Positions 1-11,020 of a DNA stretch of 64,000 nt are shown here, one piece after another. The first letter of the stretch is position 1, and each line of letters begins with the position of its first letter. Both the position numbers and the translations under genes were made by a program. The stretch comes from Amaurobius ferox (taxonomy: Eukaryota > Arthropoda > Arachnida > Araneae > Amaurobiidae): NCBI GenBank assembly GCA_951213105.1, contig OX578147.1, forward strand, positions 129,518,322 through 129,582,321, written 5' to 3'. The notes below the pieces were generated by a model. The model made no database searches. It saw nothing but the letters and a program-made list of their open reading frames with translations, and was not told the origin of the DNA.

Positions 1-480
1 TTTGAAAGTACCAGCTACTGTCGGCCAGGTACTGGCTTCATGTAAGAACATCGCCACAGCTACTGGCTTTGCAAGTAAGACCGTTGACTAGAAAAATATT
101 ATCTGTTTGTTTGTTTGTTCGACCCAGACCGTCCAACCTACCCGAAGGTGTAAGTTATCCAAATATCAGCTGTTAAAAGAATCAAAATCGGTTCGATAGA
201 TCCTCAGAAAATATGTGCCACAGTAAGTTAAGTGCTTTTATTTTAAAAATAGACAGAAGATGAGAAACATTTAAAAAATTTATTAATTTTTCTTAAAAAG
301 ATGTAAATTTCCTTCAAGCGAGCTCCGAACTGGGAGCCTTCTATTGCAAAGTTTGCGCTTACCACATTTTTGTTACAAAACTGATGCTTTTATGACTATG
401 GCACAGAGACCTACCGATCATGCATTCCATAACGATAGAATAATTTGGAGAATTTATTTACTACCCCATTTAAAAATCTG
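1..480. other. AT-rich repeat-derived flank
   Basis: No gene seen. Positions about 106-165 hold a minus-strand relic of the 3' part of the CAA-tailed SINE found intact at 29489-29775 (motif GACCCAGACCGTCC). The stretch 1-90 (CTACTGGCTT words) resembles 8985-9130, so it belongs to a dispersed repeat. Confidence 0.5.
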
Positions 481-3400
481 GTGCTTTGGGGGTAATTCTG
501 TATCTTCTGCTCATCTAGAAAGTATCAGCTATCAAAATAAATCAATTCAGCTATCAAATCAGCTATCAATATCAATATCAGCTATCAGAATAAATCATAT
601 CAATTTTGAAAATCGGTTCGATAGATTCTCAGAAATCGAATAACAAAAACGGCTTGTGCTTTAAATATATAGGTTTTAGTCTCGGATCAAATCAAGCAAT
701 ATTTGAGTTTTTCCAGTGCGGATATTGCTCATCATTAAAAAAGAAAAAATAAGTCAGGAAGTCACTGAATGCGACATTTCAATTTAGAATTTTATGTAAA
801 AGAGATCAAAATCTGATGTAATAATTTCAATTTTCTATTGTAAAGTATAACAGATATTAGATATAACATGTGACTTTATCCTCTTTATACAATTCTAAAC
901 TAAAATATAGCATTCAAGGGTTTCCTGGCTCTTTTTGTTTTCATAGTAAAAACTTAAATAGTTCCTAGATTCATTCTTTCTCGTGAATTGCACGGTCTAG
1001 TGGTTAGAGAGTAAAACAGTGAACTTGCGGGTCTGTAGATTACGAATTCTTTTTTCGCCTCAAGTGCAGTGCCTTTTCGATTACAGTCTTTAAAATATAA
1101 ATAAACAATCTTGTCAGGGTAATCTGGGCCTTAGGGGATAATTCTATAGCTTCTGCTCATCCAGATAGTTTCAAGTATCAAACAAATAATTAATTCTGAA
1201 AATCGGTTCGATAGATTCTCAGAAATTGAATAGCAAAAATATATTGTGCATTATAATATATATCGATTTTAGTTTCGGTTCAAATCGGATAATAATTGAA
1301 GTATTTTCCGTGCGGATATTGATCAGCATTAAAAAAAAGAAAAAAAATGAGTCAGGACGTCCTTAAAAGTTATATTTCAATTTAGAATTTTATATGCAAG
1401 AGGTCAAAATCTGATGTTATCTTTAAAAATTTTCTATTATAAAGTATAATGGATATTAGATATAACATCTGATTGTATCCTCTTTATACAATTCAAAATG
1501 AAAATACAAAATTCAATCGCTTCTTGACTTTTTTTTATTTTTTTATTATAGTAAAAACTTAAATAGTTCCTAGATTCCTTTTTTTCGTGACTCAAGCGGT
1601 CTAGTGGTTTGATTGTTAGGCCGCGAACGCTTGGATCTGTGGTCTGCGAGTTCTGTCCTCACCTCATGCGCCTTACTTATTCGATTACAATTTTAAACAG
1701 TAAATAAACGATCTTGACAGGGTAATAGTTCTATACCAGATTTTTTTTCTAATTGCCAATCTAGTGGAAGCTAATCAAAATAAAGTAAAATTGCAATCTG
1801 ATCAAATCAAATAATAATTGAGTCTTTCCTGTGCGGATATTGCTCATCATTTAAAAAAATGAGTCAAGAAGTCCTTGATTGCTAAATTTCAATTTAGCAT
1901 ATTATATAAAAGAGATCAAAATCTGATGTTATCTTTTAAAATTTTCTAGTATAAAGTATAATAGATATTAGATATAACATCTGATTGTATCCTCTTTATA
2001 CAATTCTAAACGAAAATACAGAATTCAATCGCTTCCTGACTTTTTTTATTTTTTTTATTATAGTAAAAACTTAAATAGTTTTTAGATTCTTTTTTTTCGT
2101 GACTCAAGCGGTCTAGTGGTTTGATTGTCGGGCCGCGAACGCTTGGACCTGTGGTTTGCGAGTTCTGTCTGCGCCTTACTTATTCGATTACAATTTTAAA
2201 CAGTAAATAAACGATCTTGTCAGAGTAATAATTCTATACTGGATTTTTTTTCTAATTGCCAATCTAGTGGAAGCTAATTAAAATAAAGTAAAATTGCAAT
2301 CTGATCAAATCAAATAATAATTGAGTCTTTCCTGTGCGGATATTGCTCATCATTTAAAAAAATGAGTCAAGAAGTCCTTGATTGCTAAATTTCAATTTAG
2401 CATATTATATAAAAGAGATCAAAATCTGATGTTATCTTTTAAAATTTTCTAGTATAAAGTATAATAGATATTAGATATAACATCTGATTGTATCCTCTTT
2501 ATACAATTCGAAACGAAAATACAGAATTCAATCGCTTCCTGACTTTTTTTTATTTTTTTTATTATAGTAAAAACTTAAATAGTTTTTAGATTCTTTTTTT
2601 TCGTGACTCAAGCGGTCTAGTGGTTTGATTGTCGGGCCGCGAACGCTTGGAACTGTGGTTTGCGAGTTCTGTCTGCGCCTTACTTATTCGATTACAATTT
2701 TAAACAGTAAATAAACGATCTTGTCAGAGTAATAATTCTATACTGGGTTTTTTTTCTAATTGCCAATCTAGTGGAAGCTAATTAAAATAAAGTAAAATTG
2801 CAATCTGATCAAATCAAATAATAATTGAGTCTTTCCTGTGCGGATATTGCTCATCATTTAAAAAAATGAGTCAAGAAGTCCTTGATTGCTAAATTTCAAT
2901 TTAGCATATTATATAAAAGAGATCAAAATCTGATGTTATCTTTTAAAATTTTCTAATATAAAGTATAATAGATATTAGATATAACATTTGATTGTATCTT
3001 CTTTATACAATTCTAAACGAAAATATAGAATTCAATCGCTTCCTGACTTTTTTTTTATTTTTTTTATTATAGTAAAAACTTAAATAGTTCCTAGATTCTT
3101 TTTTTTCGTGACTCAAGCGGTCTAGTGGTTTGATTGTCAGGCCGCGAACGCTTGGATCTGTGGTCTGCGAGTTCTGTCCTCGCCTCATGCGCCTTACTTA
3201 TTCGATTACAATTTTAAACAGTATATAAACGATATTGTCCTTGTAATAGTTCTATACCAGATTTTTTTTCTAATTGCCAATCTAGTGGAAGCTAATTAAA
3301 ATAAAGTAAAATTGCAATCTGATCAAATCAAATAATAATTGAGTCTTTCCTGTGCGGATATTGCTCATCATTTAAAAAAATGAGTCAAGAAGTCCTTGAT

Positions 3401-4290
3401 TGCTAAATTTCAATTTAGCATATTATATAAAAGAGATCAAAATCTGATGTTATCTTTTAAAATTTTCTAATATAAAGTATAATAGATATTAGATATAACA
3501 TTTGATTGTATCTTCTTTATACAATTCTAAACGAAAATACAGAATTCAATCGCTTCCTGACTTTTTTTTTTTTTTTTTTTTTTATTATAGTAAAAACTTA
3601 AATAGTTCCTAGATTCATTTTTTTCGTGACTTAAGCGGTCTAGTGGTTTGATTGTCATGCCGCGAACGCTTGGATCTGTGGTCTGCGAGTTCTGTCCTCG
3701 CCTCATGCGCCTTACTTATTCGATTACAATTTTAAACAGTATATAAACGATATTGTCCTTGTAATAGTTCTATACCAGATTTTTTTTCTAATTGCCAATC
3801 TAGTGGAAGCTAATTAAAATAAAGTAAAATTGAAGTCTGATCAAATCAAATAATAATTGAGTATTTCCTGTGCGGATATTGCTCATCATTTAAAAAAATG
3901 AGTCAAGAAGTCCTTGTTTGCTACATTTCAATTTAGAATTTTATATAAAAGAGATCAAAATCTGATGCTATCTTTTAAAATTTTCTATTATAAAGTATAA
4001 TAGATATTAGATATAACATCTGATTTTATCCTCTTTATACAATTTTAAACTAAAATATAGCATTCAAGGGCTTCCTGGCTCTTTTTTTTTTAATTTTTTC
4101 ATAGGAAAAACTTAAATAGTTCCTAGGTTCATTATTTCCCATGTCTTAAAAGGTCTAGTGGTTAGAGGGTTAGGTAGCCAACCTTCGGGCCTGTAGATTG
4201 CGAGTTCTGTCCTCACATCAAGGCAAGTACTCGATTGCTGTTTTAATCAATAAATAAACAATTTTGGCAGGGTAATGGATTTTGTGGGTT
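480..4290 (+). repeat. Tandem array of ~505-520 bp monomers with tRNA-like segment
   Basis: The landmark GTGCGGATATTG recurs at about 716, 1310, 1831, 2334, 2838, 3352 and 3870. Spacings are about 594, 521, 504, 504, 514 and 518 bp, giving roughly seven monomers. The inner copies (1800-3900) are nearly identical and the outer ones diverged, as expected of an array homogenised from the middle. Each monomer also has CGGTCTAGTGGTT followed about 50 bp later by GAGTTCTGTCCTC, which resemble a tRNA A box and a decayed B box, so the unit probably includes an old tRNA-derived SINE. No coding capacity is visible; short open frames here are by-products. Confidence 0.85.
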
Positions 4291-4349
4291 CTGTCCCAGT
4301 TTTATTTTAACAGCCAATCTAGTGGAAGCTTTATATAGTTAAAAAAAAA

Positions 4350-4640
4350 AAATTGCAACGCCATTCGCAGCGCAGCGGTAAAGTGCCGCAGTAACAGCGT
4401 AAAGCTAATGTTTTTGTCGAGGGTTCTGTCCTCAGCAATTTAAGTCGCGTTTTCTCAGATCTTTTAAACGGACATGTTAAACGTTAAACATAAATACACC
4501 GAAATCAAAGCTCAGGTCGTCGCCCTCTTGGCCGAGAGGCTTGGGGCGTCAAGTTGCGGGGCCTTAGGCACGGGGTTCGACTCCAGCTTGGGTATAAAGG
4601 GTGTTAGAGAGTAGTGGGTGTTATCGCGTTTCGACTGGTT
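4350..4640 (+). repeat. Two tRNA-derived SINE-like fragments
   Basis: At about 4367-4436, GCGCAGCGGTAAAGTGC followed by GAGGGTTCTGTCCTC has the layout of pol III A and B boxes. At about 4528-4592, TTGGCCGAGAGGCTTGG followed by GGGGTTCGACTCC is a clearer tRNA-Leu/Ser-like A/B pair. Neither folds as a complete tRNA with a proper acceptor stem by eye, so I call them SINE heads and not tRNA genes. Confidence 0.55.
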
Positions 4641-4978
4641 TGAAGTTGGGCTAGGTGGAAGAGAAATGGCAGATTGGGGTTTTTATTAGATAGGTCTTCT
4701 TAGTTCTAAACTTTCTTATATTTCTACACTTAACTTTCTAAATTTCTTACTAACTTATCTGCACGAGATGGCGGACGAGCGGTGGTTGAGCTCCACCGTT
4801 GCTGGTGGGGTTTCTCTTCGGGCCTGCCGGCTTCGGTGTCGCGCTCACCACCCTTCCTCGTCCAAAGTTCGTGCAGGGATTGTTTTGCACCACGTGACAC
4901 CTGCTAAGGAAGTCCTAAAATTTTTCGCATTTTTTGAACCAGAGTATCTCTTTTTCTTATGTTCTTCTATGGACGAAC

Positions 4979-5101
4979 AGGAAATGACGTACCGGAAGTG
5001 ACGTAACCGGAAATGACGTACCGGAAGTGACGTAATTCCTTGTATCGTCACTTCCGGTACGTCGTTTCCTGTGTCGTCACTTCCGGTACTTCATTTCCGG
5101 T
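4979..5101. repeat. Near-perfect inverted repeat rich in TGACGTA and CCGGAA
   Basis: The left arm (about 4979-5037) and right arm (about 5045-5101) are reverse complements over about 55 bp with several mismatches and a short loop. Each arm is itself a doubled motif, GACGTACCGGAAGTGACG. The words are CRE-like (TGACGTA) and ETS-like (CCGGAAGT), but nothing shows regulatory use. Confidence 0.75.
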
Positions 5102-5179
5102 CAAAAATATTAATAATAAAATACATTTTTATGACGCTAGGTAAAGAAATATATTTGTTCGAGAAAAACACGAACGCCT

Positions 5180-5860
5180 CCATGCTGATGAATGGGTCCG
5201 AACCCACAGCCTATGGAACTGGAAACAGACAACATGACCACTGAGCCAGCCAACTCACATGCTGGACATCCTAATTTAGCTATTTAAATTTAACTGGGAG
5301 TCTGATCAGAAAAAGCACAGATAGCAAAACGATTAAACTCCATGCCACTTGACGGACTCGAACCCACGTCCTCTGGAATTAAAAGCAGACAACATGACCA
5401 GTGAGCCATACAATCCACGAGCCGAAGATCCTAATTAATCTATTTAAATTTAACTGATAAACTTATCAGTAAAAGCAAATATACCAATGCGACTTATGAA
5501 CTCGAACCCGCAGTGCCTGAAATCGGAGGAAGACAACATGACCACTGAACCAGCCAGTTCACATACCGATGATCCTTATTACTCTATTTAAACTTAGAGA
5601 GACTGGTCAGCAAAAACCAAAACGATTCACCACGCGAGTGGCTGGACTCGAACCCACAGACTCTAGAATTGGAAACAAACAACATGACCACTGAGCTAGC
5701 CAGTTCACGTATCTAAGAACCTATTAAATCTATTTATATTTAACGGAGAAACTATCAGAAAAAGGATAATTACTAAAATGGCAAAGGTGCTCGAACCTCT
5801 GGAATTGGAGGAAGACAACATGACCACTAAGCCAGCCAATTCGCTTACCTAAAATCCTAA
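5180..5860 (-). repeat. Five tandem tRNA-like units, ~136-160 bp each
   Basis: The word AACATGACCA (or close variants) recurs at about 5231, 5391, 5535, 5681 and 5817. In front of it lies ACTCGAACCCAC or a variant. On the minus strand each unit reads GGCTCAGTGGTCATG, then about 30 bp later GTGGGTTCGAGTCC, which is an A-box/B-box pair spaced as in a tRNA. The units are joined by AT-rich spacers containing CTATTTAAATTTAACTG. Divergence between units argues for an old array, not a cluster of working tRNA genes. Confidence 0.7.
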
Positions 5861-5869
5861 TTAATATAT

Positions 5870-7289
5870 TTATACTTAATGGTGGTGAGCCAGGTCAGGA
5901 AAATGAAACGCACCGTAGGGTGAGGACAGAACTCGCTATTAACAAATCTGCTTGTTCGAGGTCCATCACGATAACCAGTAAGCTGTTGGACAGCGAGCAA
6001 AACAGAAATTAAGAACTATTTAACTTTTTATTATAAAAATTAAAAAAAAGGAACAAGGACGTCCTTGGATGCTATATTTTAGTTAATTATATATAAAGAG
6101 GATAAAATCAGATGTAATAAATATGTAAAATGTTGATTATAATTCATAACAGAGAATTGAAAATATTACACTCGGTTTTTTCCCCTTATATATAAAACTC
6201 TAAATTGAACTTTGCTGTTTCTGTTTCTTTATAATGATGCGCAGTATATGTGGAACAATGTATATTTTCACCCGATATGCATCCAAATTAAAAACTGTGC
6301 ACGCGCATTTGTCTAAATATTCATTTTGATTCACATTTGTTCCCAATTTAGTAGATAAAGTTTATTTTACTAGAGATATTTGAATTTGATGTTCGATTGA
6401 GCTTCTTCGCGTGGCTACACTTTGAACAAAATGGAATTTAAATTAATTTTATAAACGTATCTCGAAAACTTTTTTTACGAAATTTTAATTTCGAACAATA
6501 CAAGTAGTCGTCGTTAAAGTCGACGTTTTTATCTCAATACAGTGCTTTTTTTTTTCAGGGAATGCTTATGATAACGTAAAAGTCTTACATTTAAAAAATT
6601 AAATCTCTATCTGTGTTAAACTATCTAATTTATATTTCTAAATTTTTAACCCACCCTACCGAGTCGTCTGCTGCTTGTAAAGAGGCAGATGTTTTCACAA
6701 TCGCAGTTTGTCGAGCGATATTCATCTTCTGTGATCCCGACATTTTGTTTGTTCTCAATGCATTTTACGGTGTTTTTCGCGATTTTTAAAAATCTCTAAA
6801 AACAAACTATCATCTTTGTCAAAATTCCGGCTTCTAGAAGGTTTTCAAAATTTATCTGTTTCCCGTTCAAATCAAAAACCGAGATTCTAACTTTATTTTT
6901 AGCTTTTCCCGGACTCCCTCTTTTTACCCTCAGTTAAGACGTTTTTACAAATATTTAAAACTCTATCACATTTTTCAAATTTTTGGGCCCATCCCCAGTC
7001 GGTAGCTGCGTTTAAAAAAATCGTGGACATCTCAGCCAAGTAGGGGCTTCGGAATAACGGTTACATGCATACGAGGGCACGTTTTAATAGCATAGATAGG
7101 AATTTTCAAATAATTGTGAATTTTAAGTTTCTTTATATTATATATTCCGTACGAAGAACGGATGTAACACAAGTATTTAATATGTGATAGAATGTGACAG
7201 TGTCATAAATTTATTTGGTATTCTGATAGATTTGCACGTTTTGAGCATCCCAGAATACGAATCAGTTACGAATGTTTTATTGATGTATG
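5870..7289. other. Gene-free, repeat remnants
   Basis: About 5920-6180 holds rearranged pieces of the 500-bp monomer: GAGGACAGAACTCGC is in reverse orientation, while the segment from about 6060 (GTCCTTGGATGCTATATTTT) is forward. Around 7141-7161 a CCGTACGAAGAACGG hairpin matches the Helitron 3' end at 36943 but lacks its terminal CTAG. Nothing else is recognised. Confidence 0.4.
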
Positions 7290-7742
7290 TGTTACAACGT
7301 ATCTTCTGGAACCGTGAGTGTACTTTCAAGATACAAAAAAGAGTCCAAAAATTCTGGATAAATAACACGTTTATTTACAAGCACAGAGTAAACAGGAACA
7401 ATATACAGCAAACAGCTCGATAACTATCTCACAGGATCACTAAATAACTGTCAGGTACAGTAAAACAGTAATTAAATGATCAACTAATTTCACAAAATAA
7501 CAAATGCTATTCTCAGAACATTGACGCATCTCACAATTCAATGTAGCTCATATTACGTTACCTGCTCTCCAACTGAGTGATTTCTCCTTTTATATACTTT
7601 CTGTAGAAACTTCCAGAAGAGCTCGTATCTCCAAGAATATTCGTTATTTCGAAAGGGTTCTCGAACCTTCGAAAAGTCACCAAACTGGCGATAAATCGCT
7701 TAATCTGGCACCCCTCTCCTTCCCGAACTTCCACGCATTACA
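7290..7742 (-). mobile_element. Probable solo LTR with heat-shock-element promoter
   Basis: On the minus strand it starts TGTAATGCGTGG and ends GTTGTAACA, the TG...CA form of an LTR. In order, the minus strand shows two heat-shock-element-like clusters (7648-7673 and 7606-7618), a TATA box (TATATAAAAGG, 7586-7596), an arthropod-type initiator TCAGT near 7575, and an AATAAA signal near 7370. This is the U3-R-U5 order of an LTR. No primer-binding site or coding sequence follows, so it would be solo. No matching target duplication is visible next to the ends, which lowers confidence; a cut-down heat-shock gene promoter is the alternative. Confidence 0.5.
7586..7673 (-). promoter_or_regulatory. 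HSE-HSE-TATA core promoter
   Basis: 7606-7618 reads GAA-ac-TTC-ca-GAA and 7658-7670 reads TTC-tc-GAA-cc-TTC. Both are exact three-pentamer heat-shock elements (nGAAn inverted repeats), flanked by further GAA/TTC words. A TATA box lies at 7586-7596. HSF binding is inferred from the motif only. Confidence 0.6.
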
Positions 7743-9480
7743 ACCCTAAATTCACATCATAGAAATGGCTACCTGTGACACACTGACGTTTATGAACTTT
7801 TTGTTATCCTGTAACACGTGTCTAAATTTAGAAAACGATAGTGTGGCATTGCCACTGTTAGTAGGGGTATTGTTAGACAACGGATTGAGTCTTTATAGCT
7901 AGAAAACAGATTTTTTGTTTATTTTTCGTATTCCAGAAATCTATCAAACATTTGCTGACACGAATTTTTTTTAGTCTTTTTATATGAGCTAAAAAATAAA
8001 CAAATCATCGACGTCTAAAAATCCAAGGACCTAATATATTTGATAATCGCGAAATTTCAGAAAAATACCCTAGAATTCGTGGGGAAAGAATCTTCGAATT
8101 CGCGACTCGAAATAAAAATTATAATAGAAATTAGATAGTATAGGGAAAAAATTCTGAAAATCGTAAATATATTTGATGCTCGCAATAGTTTTGAACACCC
8201 CCCGTCCCCCCTCTTAAATTCGCGAAAATTCCTTTCTGGAATCTCAACATTTTCCAAAATAAATAACTCAGAAATTCTTACAATGATCTGTAACCAAAAC
8301 ACCTGATGATTCCAGGTTATTTGGGGGGAAATTGTAGAGGGGAATCCCTGAGAATATCCTCTAGTAATCCATTATCAGGCAGGGATTGAAAATTTTCACT
8401 TTACCACTATTCAATATTTGACCTATTATGAAATCTTTAATCAGCACAGCTCAGATTTTCTTTTTGAATAGAAAAATTGAATCTTCGATCTTGACACGGG
8501 CGTTTTGAAAAAAAAATAATTAACTTGATTCAAACGTTTTTGATCGTTGAGTGAAGTTGGAAAAACAAATTTTTTCACTTTCATGTTTGATTTTAAAAAT
8601 ATTTCTAATTAATTTAAGAATACTTTAAGAGTGTACATGTATGCTTATAGTCCAGTTCTACGTTTTGCAAAAAATTCCAGAAACAAATTTCAAAATCCTA
8701 TATTTAAATATGTTTGTTTCCTCATTGATTAACATGGAATTCTCAAGTTAGCTTCAAGCGGGAAAGTTTCCTCTTAGCAATTTTGTTTCTCACTCGAATA
8801 TCCACTGGCATACCCCCCCCCCCACACACACACACACACACTCATAGGCATATATAGTTACGTATTTTACATCTATGCTCCAACGCCTCCCAGACACGCC
8901 AGCACCTGCCGCCAAGTCAACGCCAAATCTCACAGAAATAAGCCAGATTTGATCTGCCAAATTGTCAGCAATGGTTGCCTGTGCACTATATAGAATTAGT
9001 CTGTAGCTGGTTTCATGCAAACAGCAGAGGTCAGTGAAAAGAGGGGCCTGTAGCCGGCTACCCAGTTGGAGATCAGCTGCTATGTTGTTGGCTAGCCAGT
9101 AGCTGGCACCGTGTAAATCTGGCTTAACTTATGCATGGGCTGGGATCCTGATTAGAAATCACTCCATTCGACAAATACCTTCCTTTAAAAAATTTGTAAA
9201 CCATATGAGAACGCAAAAGTGTTTGATGACATATTTCACAAAAATAAAGTATGGGACCGACACCTCCTCGGAAAGACCTCACCTGGCATTAGAATCGTGC
9301 ATCTATACAGAGACGTAGTCAGTGCCAAATTTATAAGGGGGACAAAAGGGGGCAATTACCCCGTACCCCCAAGCCAACGGGACTTGGTTTGCACAAGAAC
9401 ATAATAATTAAAAGATGACTATAGGTTCATAGAGGAAATTCTCCAGTTTGCAGATTTACTAAGCTCAAGTCTTGTCTCAT
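7743..9480. other. Gene-free AT-rich spacer
   Basis: No exon recognised. There is a C-run followed by a (CA)n tract at about 8812-8840 and a dispersed repeat at about 8985-9130 sharing words with 1-90. Around 9300-9375, GGGGGACAAAAGGGGGCA with CCCC blocks resembles hAT-type terminal sequence and lies just before the hAT relic. Confidence 0.35.
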
Positions 9481-9487
9481 TCCATCT

Positions 9488-9700
9488 CAACAGGCGGTTT
9501 TACTCTGGTGAAGGGCTTGACGATGCCTTTCCAAGTGTTTATTTAGCTATTAGAACACATTTAAGCATGATTGTTACTAGTTATTCAGTAGGGAAATCGT
9601 TCAAAAAATTGGCACTGATAAAGAATTGGTTGAGAACCGCAATGACCCATGAAAGTTTAAGTGATCTCTGCCTACTTTATAGAGAGCAACGGAAGATGTT
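9488..9700 (+). pseudogene. hAT-family transposase C-terminal fragment
   Basis: An open frame reads ...RRFYSGEGLDDAFPS, then SYSVGKSFKKLALIKNWLRT and AMTHESLSDLCLLY. This matches the C-terminal hAT dimerisation region, whose usual form is a serine- and alanine-rich turn, then RSFSKLKLIK, a helix and an LxxLALL helix. Only about 70 codons remain, with no N-terminal zinc finger or catalytic core nearby, so it is a relic. It lies upstream of the plus-strand gene and is probably intronic or intergenic. Confidence 0.7.
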
Positions 9701-10944
9701 GCAGTTTGAGGAATTTATTAAAGATTTTGTAGATGTTAAGTGTAAAAAAAAGACATTCTGTAGCTATTGTACAGTTTCTAGGTATGTACCGTTCTATACA
9801 TGTTGAAGGCCCAGACCACACGACCAACCCAAGGGGTTTGTGGTAACAAGTACGTTCTATACATGTGTAATTTCTCAGTTCCAATTACATGCAGTTTGTA
9901 CATTTAAATGAATCAATTTCTGACCAATGAATCAATTGGTCTTTCGCTGTGTATTTTAATTTCTGAGTAATCTCCCAGGGGGACACTTCGTGGGTGACAC
10001 CCGAAACTTAAGTGTCCCCATGATCTAAACTCGCGTAGCTACCGTGAATAACATCAAAGTATAAAATTGGCACTGTCCCCCTCCCGTATACATACATGCA
10101 GTAAACAAAAACCTGAAAAAAAAATGATAAAAATAAATTATGTAATTCATGGCGTTCATATATATATATATATATGTTATTTTTTGGATTGTTTGCAAGT
10201 CTACTTTGTCGCGCGGATCTGGTACACGAGAGAATATATTTTTTATAATAGTTTTGTACTTTTGTGTCACAGAAACCGCCAGTTGTCTTCGTTTCATCAG
10301 ATATTAATTAAATATCAATTACATTTTGATGAGTATTTTACATGCGAATATGAACAAGTCATTCCGTTTGGACTAATGAGTTGCCAAAAACATCTAATTT
10401 CAATTTACGTAACGATAATTCTACTCCAAAAACATTGTGCCGTGGATTTTACACACCATTATTTTGCCGTGGAAGAAGTTAAAGTCATTGCATCATGAAG
10501 AGAAAGCCATGTGCTGCCCGGATCAGATTTTCTTTTTATCAATAACAGAAAAAATTCAATTGTAGATTTTATTTTTCCCTAATAAAAGTTTATTTAGTCG
10601 TAGGAAAAAGATCGATTTTTGCGTTATTGTTTTCACATAATATTGAAATTAGTTCATCTGTCGCTAAAGTCATGTTTTGAACACATCCGATTGTTTTTGT
10701 ATATGCAAGTTATTTGTAGTAACATGTGAACACCATTAGAGAGATAAATCCCATGAAGTTTCTTTGAAACTGAACCTTTTTTTTATAGCATGATTTGTGA
10801 GCAATAGAAAATATTTAATCTGTGAAAGCTCTCATAATTATTATTTATTTTAATTTATGATTTATACGATATTACTCGTATATAAATAAATGTATGACAT
10901 GTTCTTATGCAAAATTTTCTGATAATTTTGGGGGGTTCTTTCAG
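9701..10944. other. Gene-free; dispersed repeat end
   Basis: A TA-repeat sits at about 10157-10175. About 10390-10535 matches 56700-56840 and 27690-27755, ending in a GAAAGnCATGTGCTGCCC-like motif, so it is one dispersed family. Nothing else is recognised. Confidence 0.4.
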
Positions 10945-11020
10945 ATAAGTATGGAAGACATTTCTCAGTGGATCTGGGGAGAGATATTATCTACTTCTGC
11001 GATCTCGAATACGACATGCA
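10945..11020 (+). CDS. Asp-box protein gene, exon A (internal)
   Basis: First of four consecutive exons that splice in phase (A-D). The acceptor is TTCTTTCAG and the donor is GTAAGT. The exon begins with the last two bases of a split codon. It reads KYGRHFSVDLGRDIIYFCDL and continues EYDM. The four exons together encode about 145 residues up to a stop codon. The product has two Asp-box motifs of the S-x-D-x-G-x-x-W type (in B/C and in C), which cap beta-hairpins in BNR/sortilin-type propellers. I do not recognise the specific family. Upstream exons were not found in the window, so the gene is partial. The splice signals, matching phases and lack of stops make it convincing. Confidence 0.7.

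Noticed and set aside
5180..5860. A cluster of functional tRNA genes
   Set aside because: Units diverge strongly and I could not fold a full acceptor stem and anticodon arm by eye.
10067..10498. A 143-codon open frame as a gene
   Set aside because: It crosses a (TA)n tract and then a dispersed repeat; low-complexity composition and no recognisable domain.
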